NCBI GenBank assembly: GCA_902570425.1
Contig: CACFYB010000004.1
Span: 1 to 64,000, forward strand
Source: an uncultured Pelagibacteraceae bacterium
Lineage (GTDB): Bacteria; Pseudomonadota; Alphaproteobacteria; Pelagibacterales; Pelagibacteraceae
DNA: 64,000 bases
Reading direction: 5' to 3'
This document shows positions 9,430 to 19,596 of the stretch, piece by piece. The notes under the pieces are model-generated. The model had not been told where the DNA came from and did no database searches. It saw nothing but the letters and a program-made list of their open reading frames with translations. The position numbers and the translations under genes are program-made. Within the stretch, counting starts at the first letter, position 1. Every line of letters starts with the position of its first letter.

Positions 9430-9717
9430 ATGAGTATAGATCTTAAAACAATAAAACATATCTCTAAATTATCAAGAATATCAGTTGAAGAAAAAAGGGC
9501 TGAAAAATTAGCTGGTGATTTAAATTCGATTTTTGACTTTATAGAAAAACTTAATGAATTAAAAACAGACAATGTTGAACCATTAACCTCTGTTGCTGAA
9601 ACAACATTAAAACTAAGACCTGATGAAGTTAAAAGTAAGAATATCAGAGAACAAATTGTTAAAAACTCCCCACAAGATAATGAAGATTATTTTGTGGTAC
9701 CGAAGGTGATAGAGTAA
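9430..9717 (+). CDS. gatC: Asp/Glu-tRNA amidotransferase subunit C
   Basis: Small stabilising subunit of the GatCAB transamidase that converts misacylated Glu-tRNA(Gln) or Asp-tRNA(Asn). I chose the ATG at 9430 (95 residues) because the protein then begins MSIDLKTIKHISKLSRI, matching the family start; the frame upstream of it is open but would add ten unrelated residues. LNSIFDFIEKLNEL near residues 32-45 and the NVEPLTS motif near 50 are typical. Its stop shares bases with the gatA start (TAATG). Confidence 0.94.
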   Translation: MSIDLKTIKHISKLSRISVEEKRAEKLAGDLNSIFDFIEKLNELKTDNVEPLTSVAETTLKLRPDEVKSKNIREQIVKNSPQDNEDYFVVPKVIE

Positions 9718-11174
9718 TGTCAGATATAACAAAACAATCTTTAACTGAATTAGTTGAAAATATTAAAAATAAAAAACTATCCTCAACAGAAGTAACTAAA
9801 GCTTTTATAGAAAGATCTAAAAAGTCAAAAGAATTGAATGCATACATTACTGATGATTTTACATCAGCCTTGGATAAAGCAAAAAAATTTGATCAAAAAC
9901 CTAATTTAGATTTAAAATTGCCAGGTATTCCAATGGCAGTTAAAGATTTATTTTGTACAAAGGATGTTAAAACAACTGCTGGTAGTAAAATTCTAAATAA
10001 TTTTATTCCAACTTATGAATCAACAGTAACACAAAATATTTGGAATGAAGGTGCTATACTTTTAGGTAAATTAAATTGTGATGAATTTGCAATGGGTTCA
10101 TCTAATGAGACTAGTTTTTTTGGAAATGTACAAAATCCTATAGATAAAAATTTAGTACCAGGTGGTTCATCGGGTGGATCTGCTTCAGCAGTTGCTGGAC
10201 AATTAACACCAATTACGATCGGCACCGATACAGGTGGATCAATTAGACAACCAGCTTCATTTACAGGAATTGTGGGTTTAAAACCTACATATGGAAGTTG
10301 TTCACGTTATGGAATTGTTGCTTTTGCATCATCATTAGATCAAGCAGGACCAATGGCACAAAATGTTAAAGATTGTGCATTGCTTCAAGAAGTGATCAGT
10401 ACTTACGATACAAAAGATTCTACTTCAATAGATTTTAAAAGAAATCAATACAGTAAAGAGCTTACCAAAAACATAAAAGGAAAAAAAATTGGGATACCAA
10501 AAGAATATAGAATTGATGGAATGCCAAAAGAGATTGAAGATCTTTGGCAAAAAGGAGTTCAATATATCAAAGATTGTGGTGCTGAAACAGTTGATATTTC
10601 TCTCCCACATACAAGTTATGCTTTACCAACTTATTATATTGTTGCACCTGCTGAAGCATCTTCTAACTTAGCAAGATATGACGGTGTGAAATATGGATTT
10701 AGAGCTAAAGGTGAAAACTTAATTGATATGTACGAAAAAACTAGATCTGAAGGTTTTGGTGCTGAAGTTCAAAGAAGAATTATGATTGGAACTTATGTTT
10801 TATCATCTGGTTATTATGATGCGTATTATTTAAAAGCTCAAAAAGTTAGAAAGTTAATTAAAAATGATTTTGATGATGCTTATAAAAAAGTTGATGCAAT
10901 TTTAACTCCATCAACACCAAGTTCAGCTTTTAAAATAGGTGAAAAAACAGATGATCCAGTTTCGATGTATCTTAATGATATATTTACAGTACCAGTTAAT
11001 CTTGCAGGATTGCCTGGCATTTCAATTCCAGCCGGCCATGACTCAAAAGGGTACCCGTTAGGCTTACAAATAATTGGCAAGGCTTTCGATGAACAAAACA
11101 TATTAAATATTGCATTTGCCATGGAAGAAAAGATTAATTTTAAAAACAAAGTTACTGATTGGTGGATTAAATGA
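9717..11174 (+). CDS. gatA: Asp/Glu-tRNA amidotransferase subunit A
   Basis: Amidase subunit that frees ammonia from glutamine for the GatB active site. The 485 residues carry the amidase-signature triad: Lys in AVKDLFC near 76, and the serines in [12 protein letters not shown] and [12 protein letters not shown] near 150-180. It lies between gatC (overlap of one base) and gatB (overlap of four bases) as one operon, the standard route to Gln-tRNA(Gln) in alphaproteobacteria. Confidence 0.97.
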   Translation: MSDITKQSLTELVENIKNKKLSSTEVTKAFIERSKKSKELNAYITDDFTSALDKAKKFDQKPNLDLKLPGIPMAVKDLFCTKDVKTTAGSKILNNFIPTYESTVTQNIWNEGAILLGKLNCDEFAMGSSNETSFFGNVQNPIDKNLVPGGSSGGSASAVAGQLTPITIGTDTGGSIRQPASFTGIVGLKPTYGSCSRYGIVAFASSLDQAGPMAQNVKDCALLQEVISTYDTKDSTSIDFKRNQYSKELTKNIKGKKIGIPKEYRIDGMPKEIEDLWQKGVQYIKDCGAETVDISLPHTSYALPTYYIVAPAEASSNLARYDGVKYGFRAKGENLIDMYEKTRSEGFGAEVQRRIMIGTYVLSSGYYDAYYLKAQKVRKLIKNDFDDAYKKVDAILTPSTPSSAFKIGEKTDDPVSMYLNDIFTVPVNLAGLPGISIPAGHDSKGYPLGLQIIGKAFDEQNILNIAFAMEEKINFKNKVTDWWIK

Positions 11175-12649
11175 GTAAAAAAAATTCAGAATATTTGATA
11201 AATCGAAAAGATAATCAATACGAGGTGGTTATTGGTTTAGAAGTTCATGCTCAAGTATTGTCGGAGTCAAAATTATTTTCTACCTCAGCCACTAAATTTG
11301 GTGCTGAACCAAATACACAAGTAAGTTTAGTTGATGCTGCATTCCCAGGCATGCTACCTGTTATAAATGAATTTTGTGTTAAACAAGCTATTAAAACAGG
11401 TATTGGCCTTAATGCAAAGATTAATAAACGTTCAGTATTTGATAGAAAAAATTATTTTTATGCAGACTTACCTCAAGGATATCAAATTTCTCAATTTAAA
11501 GATCCTATAGTAGGTGAGGGCAAAGTTATCTTAGACATGCCTGACGGACAAAAAGTAGTTGGTATTGAAAGGTTACATTTAGAACAAGATGCAGGAAAAA
11601 GTATTCATGATCTTGATCCTCAAAATACTTTCGTAGATCTCAATAGATCAGGTGTAGCTTTAATGGAAATTGTAAGTAAACCAGATCTTAGATCTCCTGA
11701 TGAAGTAAGTGCATATATTAAAAAATTAAGATCAATTATGCGGTATTTAGGTACTTGTGATGGAAATATGCAAGAAGGATCATTAAGAGCAGATGTCAAT
11801 GTTTCTGTCAGAGCAAAAGGTTCAAAAGAATTTGGAACAAGGTGTGAAATTAAAAATGTTAATTCCATCAAATTTATGCAAATGGCCATTGAATATGAAG
11901 CAAATAGACAGGTTGATTTAATTGAAGAAGGTAAATCAATCGATCAAGAGACACGATTATTTGATACAAAAAAAAATGAAACAAGATCAATGAGATCAAA
12001 AGAAGATGCTCATGATTATCGATATTTTCCAGATCCTGATTTATTGCCTCTGGAAATTTCTGATGAATTTATCAATGAGCTCAAAAATAATATTCCAGAA
12101 TTGCCAGACGATAAAAAGAAAAGATTTATTGATGAATTTAAGTTGTCACCATATGAGGCAACAATCTTAGTCTCAGATATCGATACAGCAAAGTATTTTG
12201 AAGAGGTTGTAGCTAAGATGGGTAAGAACAAAGATATGAAACTAGCAGTTAACTGGATTACAGGTGAATTATTTGCAGTTTTAAATAATAAAAACCTAGA
12301 AATTTCTCAAAGTCCAGTAAGTGCAAAAAATTTAGCTATACTAGTTAACTTAATAAAAAATGGAACAATTTCAGGAAAAATAGCAAAGACTATATTTGAA
12401 CTAATGTTGGATGGGGATAAAGATCCTCAAAAAATAGTTGAAGAAAAAGGACTTAAGCAACAAAGTGATCCTAAAGCGATAGAGGCTTTAATCGATAAAA
12501 TAATTAATGATAATAGAGAAAAAGCAATTGAGTATAAACAGGGTAAGGAAAAATTATTTGGTTTCTTTGTTGGTCAAGCAATGAAAGCTTCTGGTGGTAA
12601 AGCCAACCCTCAACTTATAAATGAGATTTTAAAGAAAAAACTTCAGTAG
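11171..12649 (+). CDS. gatB: Asp/Glu-tRNA amidotransferase subunit B
   Basis: Kinase/transamidase subunit that phosphorylates the mischarged aminoacyl-tRNA and replaces the phosphate with ammonia. Of 492 residues, the catalytic core begins [11 protein letters not shown] near 18, with [10 protein letters not shown] near 98 and the [12 protein letters not shown] region near 207. The C-terminal Yqey-like tRNA-binding domain ends in [13 protein letters not shown]. It is last in the gatCAB cluster, with the methyltransferase gene one base downstream. Confidence 0.97.
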   Translation: MSKKNSEYLINRKDNQYEVVIGLEVHAQVLSESKLFSTSATKFGAEPNTQVSLVDAAFPGMLPVINEFCVKQAIKTGIGLNAKINKRSVFDRKNYFYADLPQGYQISQFKDPIVGEGKVILDMPDGQKVVGIERLHLEQDAGKSIHDLDPQNTFVDLNRSGVALMEIVSKPDLRSPDEVSAYIKKLRSIMRYLGTCDGNMQEGSLRADVNVSVRAKGSKEFGTRCEIKNVNSIKFMQMAIEYEANRQVDLIEEGKSIDQETRLFDTKKNETRSMRSKEDAHDYRYFPDPDLLPLEISDEFINELKNNIPELPDDKKKRFIDEFKLSPYEATILVSDIDTAKYFEEVVAKMGKNKDMKLAVNWITGELFAVLNNKNLEISQSPVSAKNLAILVNLIKNGTISGKIAKTIFELMLDGDKDPQKIVEEKGLKQQSDPKAIEALIDKIINDNREKAIEYKQGKEKLFGFFVGQAMKASGGKANPQLINEILKKKLQ

Positions 12650-12650
12650 A

Positions 12651-13301
12651 ATGGGTGCAAACCTTGATATTACGGAAAAGTTGCAAAATTATATAAATAA
12701 TTTTGGATTAAATCTACATCCAATTCAAAAAGAGATAATTAATTATAATAAAACTTTAGGTGACATTAAAAGAATGCAGATTGATCCCACTCAATGTCAT
12801 TTTCTTCATCTAATTATTAAAGTTTCAAATATAAAAAATGTTCTTGAAATAGGAACTTTTACTGGTTTGAGTGCCCTCACAATTTCACTCGCTTTACCTG
12901 ATGATGGGAAGCTAATTGCCCTTGATAAAAATGAGGAGACAAACAAAATTGCATGTGATTTTTTTAAAAAAGCAAAACAAGATCATAAAATTCAAACAAT
13001 AATTAAACCTGCTCTTGAAAGCTTAAGAGAATTAAAAAATAACAAATTTGATATGGTCTTCATTGATGCTGACAAAATGAATTATAAAGAATATTATGAA
13101 AAATCCTTAGAATTATTAAATAAAAGTGGGTTGATTATTATTGATAATGTTTTGTGGCATGGTGAAGTAGCTGATGAAAAAAATAATGATAAATTTACTA
13201 TAAATATCAGAGAATTTAATAAATTTGTGTCTGAAGATAAAAGAGTAGAGCAAATCATTATTCCATTAGGTGATGGAATGACTGTTTGTAGAGTTTTATA
13301 A
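12651..13301 (+). CDS. Class I SAM-dependent O-methyltransferase (COMT-like)
   Basis: A 216-residue methyltransferase of the catechol/caffeoyl-CoA O-methyltransferase family. The SAM-binding motif I VLEIGTFTGLSAL is near residues 64-76, LDKNEE near 96 binds the ribose, and FIDADKMNY near 138 and IIDNVLWHG near 162 hold the usual metal-ligand acidic residues. These enzymes methylate hydroxyl groups on small aromatics or similar acceptors; the substrate is not predictable here. It follows gatB and overlaps the start of trhO by one base. Confidence 0.85.
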   Translation: MGANLDITEKLQNYINNFGLNLHPIQKEIINYNKTLGDIKRMQIDPTQCHFLHLIIKVSNIKNVLEIGTFTGLSALTISLALPDDGKLIALDKNEETNKIACDFFKKAKQDHKIQTIIKPALESLRELKNNKFDMVFIDADKMNYKEYYEKSLELLNKSGLIIIDNVLWHGEVADEKNNDKFTINIREFNKFVSEDKRVEQIIIPLGDGMTVCRVL

Positions 13302-14209
13302 TGTTTAAAGTTGTTGGCTTTTATAAATTTGCAAAGATTAAATTTTTAAAAAAAAACAAAAATTTTTTACAGAAGTTTCTTATTTCAAATCATATAAGAG
13401 GAACAATTATTATCGCTAAAGAAGGATTAAATGGCACTATTTCTGGTAATATTAAAGATATTGATAAAATTACAAAAAAACTGAAATCTTTATTTTCATT
13501 TAAACAATTTGATAGTAGCAATGAATCCAAATCTAAATTTCAGCCTTTTCATAAGCCAAAAGTTAAGATTAAAAAAGAAATTGTTCCAATGAATTTATCT
13601 ATAAATTCGAAAGAAAGAGATATTAAAACTCATTTAGACCCAAAAGATTGGAATAAATTAATTAAGAATAAAGATACTCACATAATTGATACCAGAAAAC
13701 CTTTTGAATATAAGGTTGGAACCTTTAAAAGATCAGTAAATCCAAATGTAACTAATTTTAGAGATTTTCCTAAGTATTTAAATAAACTTCAGAAAAATAA
13801 ACCAGTAGCAATGTTTTGTACTGGAGGAATACGTTGTGAAAAAACTTCTGTTTATTTAAAGAAGAAAGGATTTAAAAATATTTATCAACTAAATGGTGGA
13901 ATTTTAAACTATCTAAATAAGATTAAGAAAAATAAAAGTTTATGGAAAGGTGAGTGTTTTGTTTTTGATAATAGAATTAGTCTAAAACATGGATTAAAGT
14001 TAGGTTCCTTTTCTATGTGTAGCGGATGTAGAATGCCTATATCTTCAAAAGATAAAAGATCAAATAAGTATGAAGAGGGAGTTTCTTGCCCAAATTGTCA
14101 TGATAAATTGACAGAAACTCAAAAATCACGTTTTAGAATGAGACAAAGTCAGATATACAAAGCAAAACAATCTGGAAAAAAATATATTTTTCAAAAAGAA
14201 TTTAAATAA
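13301..14209 (+). CDS. trhO: tRNA uridine(34) hydroxylase, rhodanese family
   Basis: TrhO (YceA) enzymes hydroxylate U34 in certain tRNAs, the first step to cmo5U-type wobble bases. The 302 residues show the N-terminal domain with IRGTIIIAKEGLNGTISG near residues 31-48, a rhodanese domain with the active cysteine in MFCTGGIRCEK near 168, and a C-terminal cysteine cluster (CSGCRMP, CPNC) near 240-265. It overlaps the preceding methyltransferase by one base. Confidence 0.9.
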   Translation: MFKVVGFYKFAKIKFLKKNKNFLQKFLISNHIRGTIIIAKEGLNGTISGNIKDIDKITKKLKSLFSFKQFDSSNESKSKFQPFHKPKVKIKKEIVPMNLSINSKERDIKTHLDPKDWNKLIKNKDTHIIDTRKPFEYKVGTFKRSVNPNVTNFRDFPKYLNKLQKNKPVAMFCTGGIRCEKTSVYLKKKGFKNIYQLNGGILNYLNKIKKNKSLWKGECFVFDNRISLKHGLKLGSFSMCSGCRMPISSKDKRSNKYEEGVSCPNCHDKLTETQKSRFRMRQSQIYKAKQSGKKYIFQKEFK

Positions 14210-14217
14210 GGATAACT

Positions 14218-15588
14218 TTGTCTAAATCAATAAAATTAACTAAAGATCCTATTTGGACTCTATTAAGAAAAGTCACTATACCCGCAAGTGTTGGCTCATT
14301 GTTTCAAACCTTTTATAATTTAGTTGATACTTGGTTTGCTGGTAGAATTTCTGCAGAAGCCATAGGAGCTATAGCAAAATCATTTCCAATTTATTTTACT
14401 ATCATTGCTGTTGGTGTTGGATTAGGTGCTGCAACAAATGCTTTAATTGGTAACTCAATAGGTGAGAAAAAAGTAAAAGTTGCATCTATGTATATTGCAC
14501 AATCTCTCATTTTTGCTTTAACTGTATCAATATTTGTAACATTATTTGGTTTGAACGCTTCAAATTATCTATTAGGTGTCATGGGATCCGATGCCGCTGG
14601 TATAGATCTAACAAGAGAGTATTTAGATATCATTTTTTATGGAACTTTTATTGTATTGATACAAATATCATTAAATGGAACTTTAAATGCTCAAGGTGAT
14701 ACAAGAAGTTATAGAAACGTTTTAATATTTAGTTTTTTTCTTAACATTTTTTTAAATCCTCTTTTTATATGGGGGTATGGATTTATCCCTGGTTTTGGTA
14801 TAGCTGGACTAGCAATAGCAACAGTGATTTCACAGTTAATTGGAACAATTTACTTAGCTTACAAAGTAAATAATTGTAAGATTAAAGAATATCTAAAATT
14901 GCAATGCTTCATTCCCAAGTTTGAGTATTTAAAACCGTTAACCACACAAGCTGTTCCCGTCATGTTTAGTATGTTATTTATTGGAGTAGGTATATTTAAT
15001 ATCTTATATTTTATTGGACAGTTTGGTGATTTAGCTACCGCTGGTTATGGTGCTGCATTAAGAGTGGAGCAAGTCTTTTTACTACCAGTTATCGGGTTGA
15101 ATACAGCGGTTCTTTCTATTGGTGGACAAAATTTTGGAGCTAAAGCTTATGATAGAATTAGAGAACTCTACACTAAAGCTTTACTATTCGGTTCTTCTTT
15201 CATGGCAATTGCTGGAATAATAATATTTTTTGGTGCAGAATTTTTTGTTTCTTTATTTACCGATAATCAAGAAGCAGTTGTAAGTGGAGCTATTTATTTA
15301 AAGATTGCAGCATTAATTGGACCAATTTATCCAGTATTCTTTATTACCACCGCGGTATTTCAAGCAGTTAAAAAACCTCTTTATAGTCTTTATTTAAGTA
15401 TTTTAAGATTAACAGCATTTCCTTTTCTAAGCTTATGGTACGTAATTAATATCAGGGGTGGTGATTATGAGGATATATTTTACACAATCATGGCTACAAA
15501 TTGGGCTATGGGGATTGTTGTTTTAATATTTATTGGTTATTTTCTAAATAATGTATTTAAACAAAAAAAACCTCTTTTTAGTTATTAG
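14218..15588 (+). CDS. MATE-family efflux transporter
   Basis: A 456-residue polytopic inner-membrane protein with about twelve hydrophobic segments in two similar halves, typical of MATE drug/metabolite antiporters driven by Na+ or H+. N-terminal family signatures include IPASVGSLFQTFYNLVDTWF near 16-35 and NGTLNAQGDTRS near 154. It starts with TTG at 14218, preceded by an AAGGAT ribosome-binding site eight bases upstream, which fixes the start. The 3' end overlaps the following nuclease gene by 38 bases. The exported substrate is unknown. Confidence 0.92.
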   Translation: MSKSIKLTKDPIWTLLRKVTIPASVGSLFQTFYNLVDTWFAGRISAEAIGAIAKSFPIYFTIIAVGVGLGAATNALIGNSIGEKKVKVASMYIAQSLIFALTVSIFVTLFGLNASNYLLGVMGSDAAGIDLTREYLDIIFYGTFIVLIQISLNGTLNAQGDTRSYRNVLIFSFFLNIFLNPLFIWGYGFIPGFGIAGLAIATVISQLIGTIYLAYKVNNCKIKEYLKLQCFIPKFEYLKPLTTQAVPVMFSMLFIGVGIFNILYFIGQFGDLATAGYGAALRVEQVFLLPVIGLNTAVLSIGGQNFGAKAYDRIRELYTKALLFGSSFMAIAGIIIFFGAEFFVSLFTDNQEAVVSGAIYLKIAALIGPIYPVFFITTAVFQAVKKPLYSLYLSILRLTAFPFLSLWYVINIRGGDYEDIFYTIMATNWAMGIVVLIFIGYFLNNVFKQKKPLFSY

Positions 15589-16411
15589 TATTCTACTAAT
15601 ATTTTTTTTCTTAACTTATAAGGATGTTAAATCGAAAGAAATAACCCCTCTTAACTTGTTAGATAATTTTAATATATGTCAAACAAACAGTAGTTTAGGT
15701 CAATATTGTAAAGATAAAAATTTTAATTATTTAGAATATTTTAAAAAAGGTAAAATTCATATTGATAATAATAGGGTCCACTACGAATTTGATACATGGG
15801 ATTATTATTTTGAAATCATTAAAAACACAAAAAATGAAGTAAAATTTATTTTAGAGGATAATGCAAAAGAAGCATCGTATTTAACTAAAAGTGAAATAAT
15901 TTTAAGATATAACAAAGAAAACTTAAATTGGAATTTATATTCAGATGAAACTCTTTATCCAGAAAGTGAAAAAAGAAAATATTTTTATTTAACAGGAAAA
16001 GCAACTGTCATAGACGGTGATACTATTAAAATTAATGATCAAAAAATAAGATTTTCTGGAATAGATGCTCCTGAAAGTAATTATAGAGGAAAAGAACAAA
16101 CCTGTTTAATTGAAGATTCTAAAATATCCTGTGGAAAATTATCCACAGAATTTTTGAGAGATTATATAAAGAAAGATGATATTTTTTGTAAAGTTGATGA
16201 AAAAAAAGATCAATACAAACGTAATTTAGGTGAATGCTTTTTAAAAAGATTAAGTCTTTCAAAATTGATGGTAAGAAATGGTTATGCTTTTGATTATGAA
16301 AAGTACTCAAAAGGCAAATTTAAATATGACCAGGCATATGCGCAAAAAAATAAGTTAGGAATATGGTCAATGAAATTTGAGTTTCCCTGGGAATTTCGTA
16401 AAAAAAATTAG
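15551..16411 (+). CDS. Membrane-anchored or secreted thermonuclease-like protein
   Basis: A 286-residue protein with an N-terminal hydrophobic segment (residues 7-22) that is either a signal peptide or an anchor, then a 120-residue region I do not recognise, then a staphylococcal-nuclease (SNase) domain from about residue 150. ATVIDGDTIKI, KIRFSGIDAPES and the later KRNLGECF carry the Asp, Arg and Glu positions that form the family active site. It probably degrades nucleic acid outside the cytoplasm, or feeds on it; that is inference. The start overlaps the MATE gene. Confidence 0.8.
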   Translation: MYLNKKNLFLVISILLIFFFLTYKDVKSKEITPLNLLDNFNICQTNSSLGQYCKDKNFNYLEYFKKGKIHIDNNRVHYEFDTWDYYFEIIKNTKNEVKFILEDNAKEASYLTKSEIILRYNKENLNWNLYSDETLYPESEKRKYFYLTGKATVIDGDTIKINDQKIRFSGIDAPESNYRGKEQTCLIEDSKISCGKLSTEFLRDYIKKDDIFCKVDEKKDQYKRNLGECFLKRLSLSKLMVRNGYAFDYEKYSKGKFKYDQAYAQKNKLGIWSMKFEFPWEFRKKN

Positions 16412-16479
16412 ATTTATCAATATATTTTAATAGCTATCACTTAACTAAAAAATCTGTTTAACTTTTATTTTTATAGCTT

Positions 16480-16914
16480 ATGGATATTTTAGAGGAATTT
16501 AGAGGTGAGAGCGATCAAACTATTTGCATAGTTGGAACAATTATACTTTCCACAAAATTATGTATGGCTGATGGAAACTTTTCTAGTTATGAAAAAGATG
16601 AAATCTTAAAAACATTTCCTACAAATAATGAAAAATTGAAAGAAACCGTCTTAGACATAATTGATAAGGCATCAAAGGATAAAAATAATATTACATATCA
16701 CGCTGAAAGAATAAAAAAATTTGTTGATCCAAAACATGAAGATTTTCTAGATTTTATTGTAGCAACATTAATAAAATTTGCAAAAGCGGATCATCATTTT
16801 GATGAGAAAGAAAAAGAAATGATTAACGATGTTATTGATGTTTTTGAAAGAGACAAAGATAAAAGAAATATTTTTCAAAAAATTAAAGATAAAATAAATT
16901 TAAAGGATAATTAA
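16480..16914 (+). CDS. TerB-like protein
   Basis: A 144-residue soluble, all-helical protein resembling the TerB/DjlA-N domain: two related helical halves, each with an acidic loop (MADGNFSSYEKDEI near residues 29-42 and AKADHHFDEKEKEMI near 104-118) like the metal-binding loops of TerB. TerB domains recur in envelope-linked stress systems, but the function is not established. It is the first gene of a four-gene run and overlaps the next by one base, so it probably acts with that membrane protein. A 68-base gap upstream likely holds the promoter. Confidence 0.65.
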   Translation: MDILEEFRGESDQTICIVGTIILSTKLCMADGNFSSYEKDEILKTFPTNNEKLKETVLDIIDKASKDKNNITYHAERIKKFVDPKHEDFLDFIVATLIKFAKADHHFDEKEKEMINDVIDVFERDKDKRNIFQKIKDKINLKDN

Positions 16915-18710
16915 TGCAACATAACCTAGATGAAATATTTGACAGGTTTTATCCTAGATCACAAACTGTAGAACAAGGTATATTTTTAAAAAGAGCAGCT
17001 TGGACAGTCGAAATTATTTTAGCAATAATTGGGTGTTTAATTGGAATTTTAATGATGATCAAGTTTCAAAAAAATCCAGACGAAATTGTAACTACTTCCG
17101 GATTGATAGGTTTTACAGCTGACAGCCTAATGATGGGTTTAATCTTTTTTATGGTTGGAATTATAGAACTTACGAAAATACCTTTGGCTTCTGCAGTATA
17201 TTATAGTCAAACATTTTGGATTAGATCAATTTTTTTAATTGCTTTAATTGCAGTTAATATATCTACATTTGAGACAGTAGTAGCCGGATTTGAAAGAATA
17301 AATAATCAAAGAACTGAAGATTTTAGAAAATTACTCATTAAAAAAGATACACTTGAAGATCAGATATTAGAAAAAAGAATTAAAATAGATGAAAAGAATT
17401 TAAACAAACAAATAGATGATTTACAAAAAAAATACACATTAATAAGCTCAGAAGCAGAAAAAATTGAAAATTCATCAACCCAAAAGAAATTAGAAATTGA
17501 AGCAAATTCTAATCAATCAGGTGTTATAGAAACTTTAACTAATCAAATTAAGAGAGATGAGAATAACAGAGAAAATCTACAGAATAACAACTTAGAGCTT
17601 TCTAAACAAATTAAAGAGTCCGGATGGGTTAAGAATCGGGCTGCAAACCAATTAATACAAGATCAAATTGATAACAATAATACAGAAATCATAAGTCTAT
17701 CCAATAGAATAAACTCCAATACGGATAAATTGGTTAGTGCTAGACAAAAGGCTCAAATCGATAATAAAAGCCAACTGGACCAAATAGATAACCAAACCAA
17801 TAGACAATTAAAACCATTAAGAGATAACTTAAATAAAATCCAAAAATTAATCGATAATTACACAGATGATTTAAACAATATTGCAGAAAGAAATAGAGAA
17901 AATTTGGAAGAAATAACAAGTATTCAAGATGAAATAGATGGTTTGGTAAAAAAGATTGACGAGGAGGGACCAAAAAACCAAGTAATTAGAGTGGCATCGT
18001 GGTTTAAAAACATATTTATAATAGATTATGAAAAAGAAAATTTAAAAAAAGAAAGAGAAATTAACAAACTTGAAACATCTAAAGTATTTAATATTTTTCT
18101 ATTCTGGAGATTTAGTGTTGAGAGAACATCAAAAGAATTAGAGATCATTGATAACCAAATTTCTATATTAAATGATCAAATAATTATTAATGATAAAAAA
18201 ATAGAATTAGCTAAAGCAAAAGGTTCCACTAAATCGGTTTATTCTGATATTCCAGAGGCGTCTTTAACCTTTGCTTTTTGGATTTGGTTTGGTGTTTTAA
18301 GTTTTATAGTATCAATCACTGGCACCATGTTAGCTTTTGCAAGTCTTAATTTAAGAGATCCAAGAATGCATAGAGATAGAAATGAAAATAAACTTAAAAG
18401 AATTGGGCTTTTTTGGTGGTTTGTGCGTTTATTATCTAGAAGAGCTAAATATATTAAAAAGAAGACAAAACTATTATTTAAGCCAAATATTGTAGAAAAG
18501 AAAGTAGAGATTGAAGTAGAAAAAGTTGTAGAAAAAATTGTTGAAAAACCAATTATACAAGAAAAGATTATTGAAAAAGAAATTGAAGTTCCTAAACAAA
18601 TTGAGAAAAAAGTTTTTGTTCATGTTCCTTTCCCAACAGATGATCCTGAAGTAATTAAAAAAGGACCAATGATTTATAATGATAAAGATATAGACAAAGG
18701 TAAAAAATAA
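16914..18710 (+). CDS. Four-TM membrane protein with long coiled coil, unknown function
   Basis: A 598-residue protein not recognised by family. Three hydrophobic segments lie near residues 31-50, 71-90 and 101-120. A long, strongly charged coiled coil rich in N, K, E and Q covers about 130-350. A fourth segment is near 452-478 (FWIWFGVLSFIVSITG). The C-terminus is basic, then becomes a repetitive stretch of alternating VEK and IEK blocks near 510-575 that ends in HVPFPTDDPE. This looks like a scaffold or mechanical membrane component. It sits between the TerB-like gene and another coiled-coil membrane protein with 2-base gaps or overlaps, which points to a complex. Confidence 0.75.
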   Translation: MQHNLDEIFDRFYPRSQTVEQGIFLKRAAWTVEIILAIIGCLIGILMMIKFQKNPDEIVTTSGLIGFTADSLMMGLIFFMVGIIELTKIPLASAVYYSQTFWIRSIFLIALIAVNISTFETVVAGFERINNQRTEDFRKLLIKKDTLEDQILEKRIKIDEKNLNKQIDDLQKKYTLISSEAEKIENSSTQKKLEIEANSNQSGVIETLTNQIKRDENNRENLQNNNLELSKQIKESGWVKNRAANQLIQDQIDNNNTEIISLSNRINSNTDKLVSARQKAQIDNKSQLDQIDNQTNRQLKPLRDNLNKIQKLIDNYTDDLNNIAERNRENLEEITSIQDEIDGLVKKIDEEGPKNQVIRVASWFKNIFIIDYEKENLKKEREINKLETSKVFNIFLFWRFSVERTSKELEIIDNQISILNDQIIINDKKIELAKAKGSTKSVYSDIPEASLTFAFWIWFGVLSFIVSITGTMLAFASLNLRDPRMHRDRNENKLKRIGLFWWFVRLLSRRAKYIKKKTKLLFKPNIVEKKVEIEVEKVVEKIVEKPIIQEKIIEKEIEVPKQIEKKVFVHVPFPTDDPEVIKKGPMIYNDKDIDKGKK

Positions 18711-18712
18711 TT

Positions 18713-19594
18713 GTGTCTGAACGAATTACTAAGGGCAGTGAAAATGATTATCATCCGGTTAATCAGTATATAGATGAACAAAGTAAATTAAGAAGAGCTA
18801 GAAGTTTTTGGATTAATGCTAAATCTTGGGCCTTAATATTAATTGCAATTGGTTTATTGGCCGTTTTATTAGCTTGGGCGTATTCTTTATTAGATAGATA
18901 TTATGTTTTAAAGAGAGTTGCTGGTGTTCAAGAAAAAGTAATAGAAGAAAAAGTGGAACAAGCTATCGCAGGTGGTAACTTTAAAAAAACTTCAGAAAAT
19001 TTGTCAAATTTAAAAGATAATGTTGATTTAACTGAAAAAAATGAAGAATTAGAGGAAGACTCTAAAAATAAAGCAGAAGAAATTGAAAAACTTGAAACAG
19101 AGATATCAGATTTAAATGCAAAAATAAAATCTCAAGAAATTATTCAAAAGGATTTGAAAAAAAATATGCAAGAAACTTTTGGTGAAAAAATACAAGAATT
19201 AGAGTCTGAAAAATTAAACTCATTAAAAGAGATTGCTACATTAAAAGAAGAATTAAAAAATAAACCTGATAATAGTGAATTACTAAAAAAACTGGATGAA
19301 TTAGAAAAACAAGGCAAAGGTTTGGGTGATTTAAGATATTTTACAGCCAGAAGTGTTGATTTAAATAATTACAAATTGCTTGTAAAAACAAGATTTCATT
19401 TTAAGGATGTTAGAAAAAAACCTAATAAAATTGAATGTTACATCAATTTTGGGGATCCAAATCTCGCTGATTTAGAATTACAAACTAAAAATCAAAACTT
19501 TGGTGTCAATAAAGCTATTTTAGACAAGGGTTTTAAAAAATCTGATTTAAACAAAATTAAAAAAGATTATTGTAGCTGGAATTATTTTGATTAA
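18713..19594 (+). CDS. Single-TM coiled-coil protein, unknown function
   Basis: A 293-residue protein that starts with GTG at 18713, two bases after the previous stop. One membrane helix lies near residues 37-60, followed by a coiled coil of about 110 residues (roughly 70-205, E/K/L rich) and a 90-residue globular C-terminal domain containing RYFTARSVDLNNYKLLV and two cysteines. The topology (short cytoplasmic N-terminus, long outer or inner rod, small head) complements the large membrane protein before it. I do not recognise the head domain. Confidence 0.72.
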   Translation: MSERITKGSENDYHPVNQYIDEQSKLRRARSFWINAKSWALILIAIGLLAVLLAWAYSLLDRYYVLKRVAGVQEKVIEEKVEQAIAGGNFKKTSENLSNLKDNVDLTEKNEELEEDSKNKAEEIEKLETEISDLNAKIKSQEIIQKDLKKNMQETFGEKIQELESEKLNSLKEIATLKEELKNKPDNSELLKKLDELEKQGKGLGDLRYFTARSVDLNNYKLLVKTRFHFKDVRKKPNKIECYINFGDPNLADLELQTKNQNFGVNKAILDKGFKKSDLNKIKKDYCSWNYFD

Positions 19595-19596
19595 TT

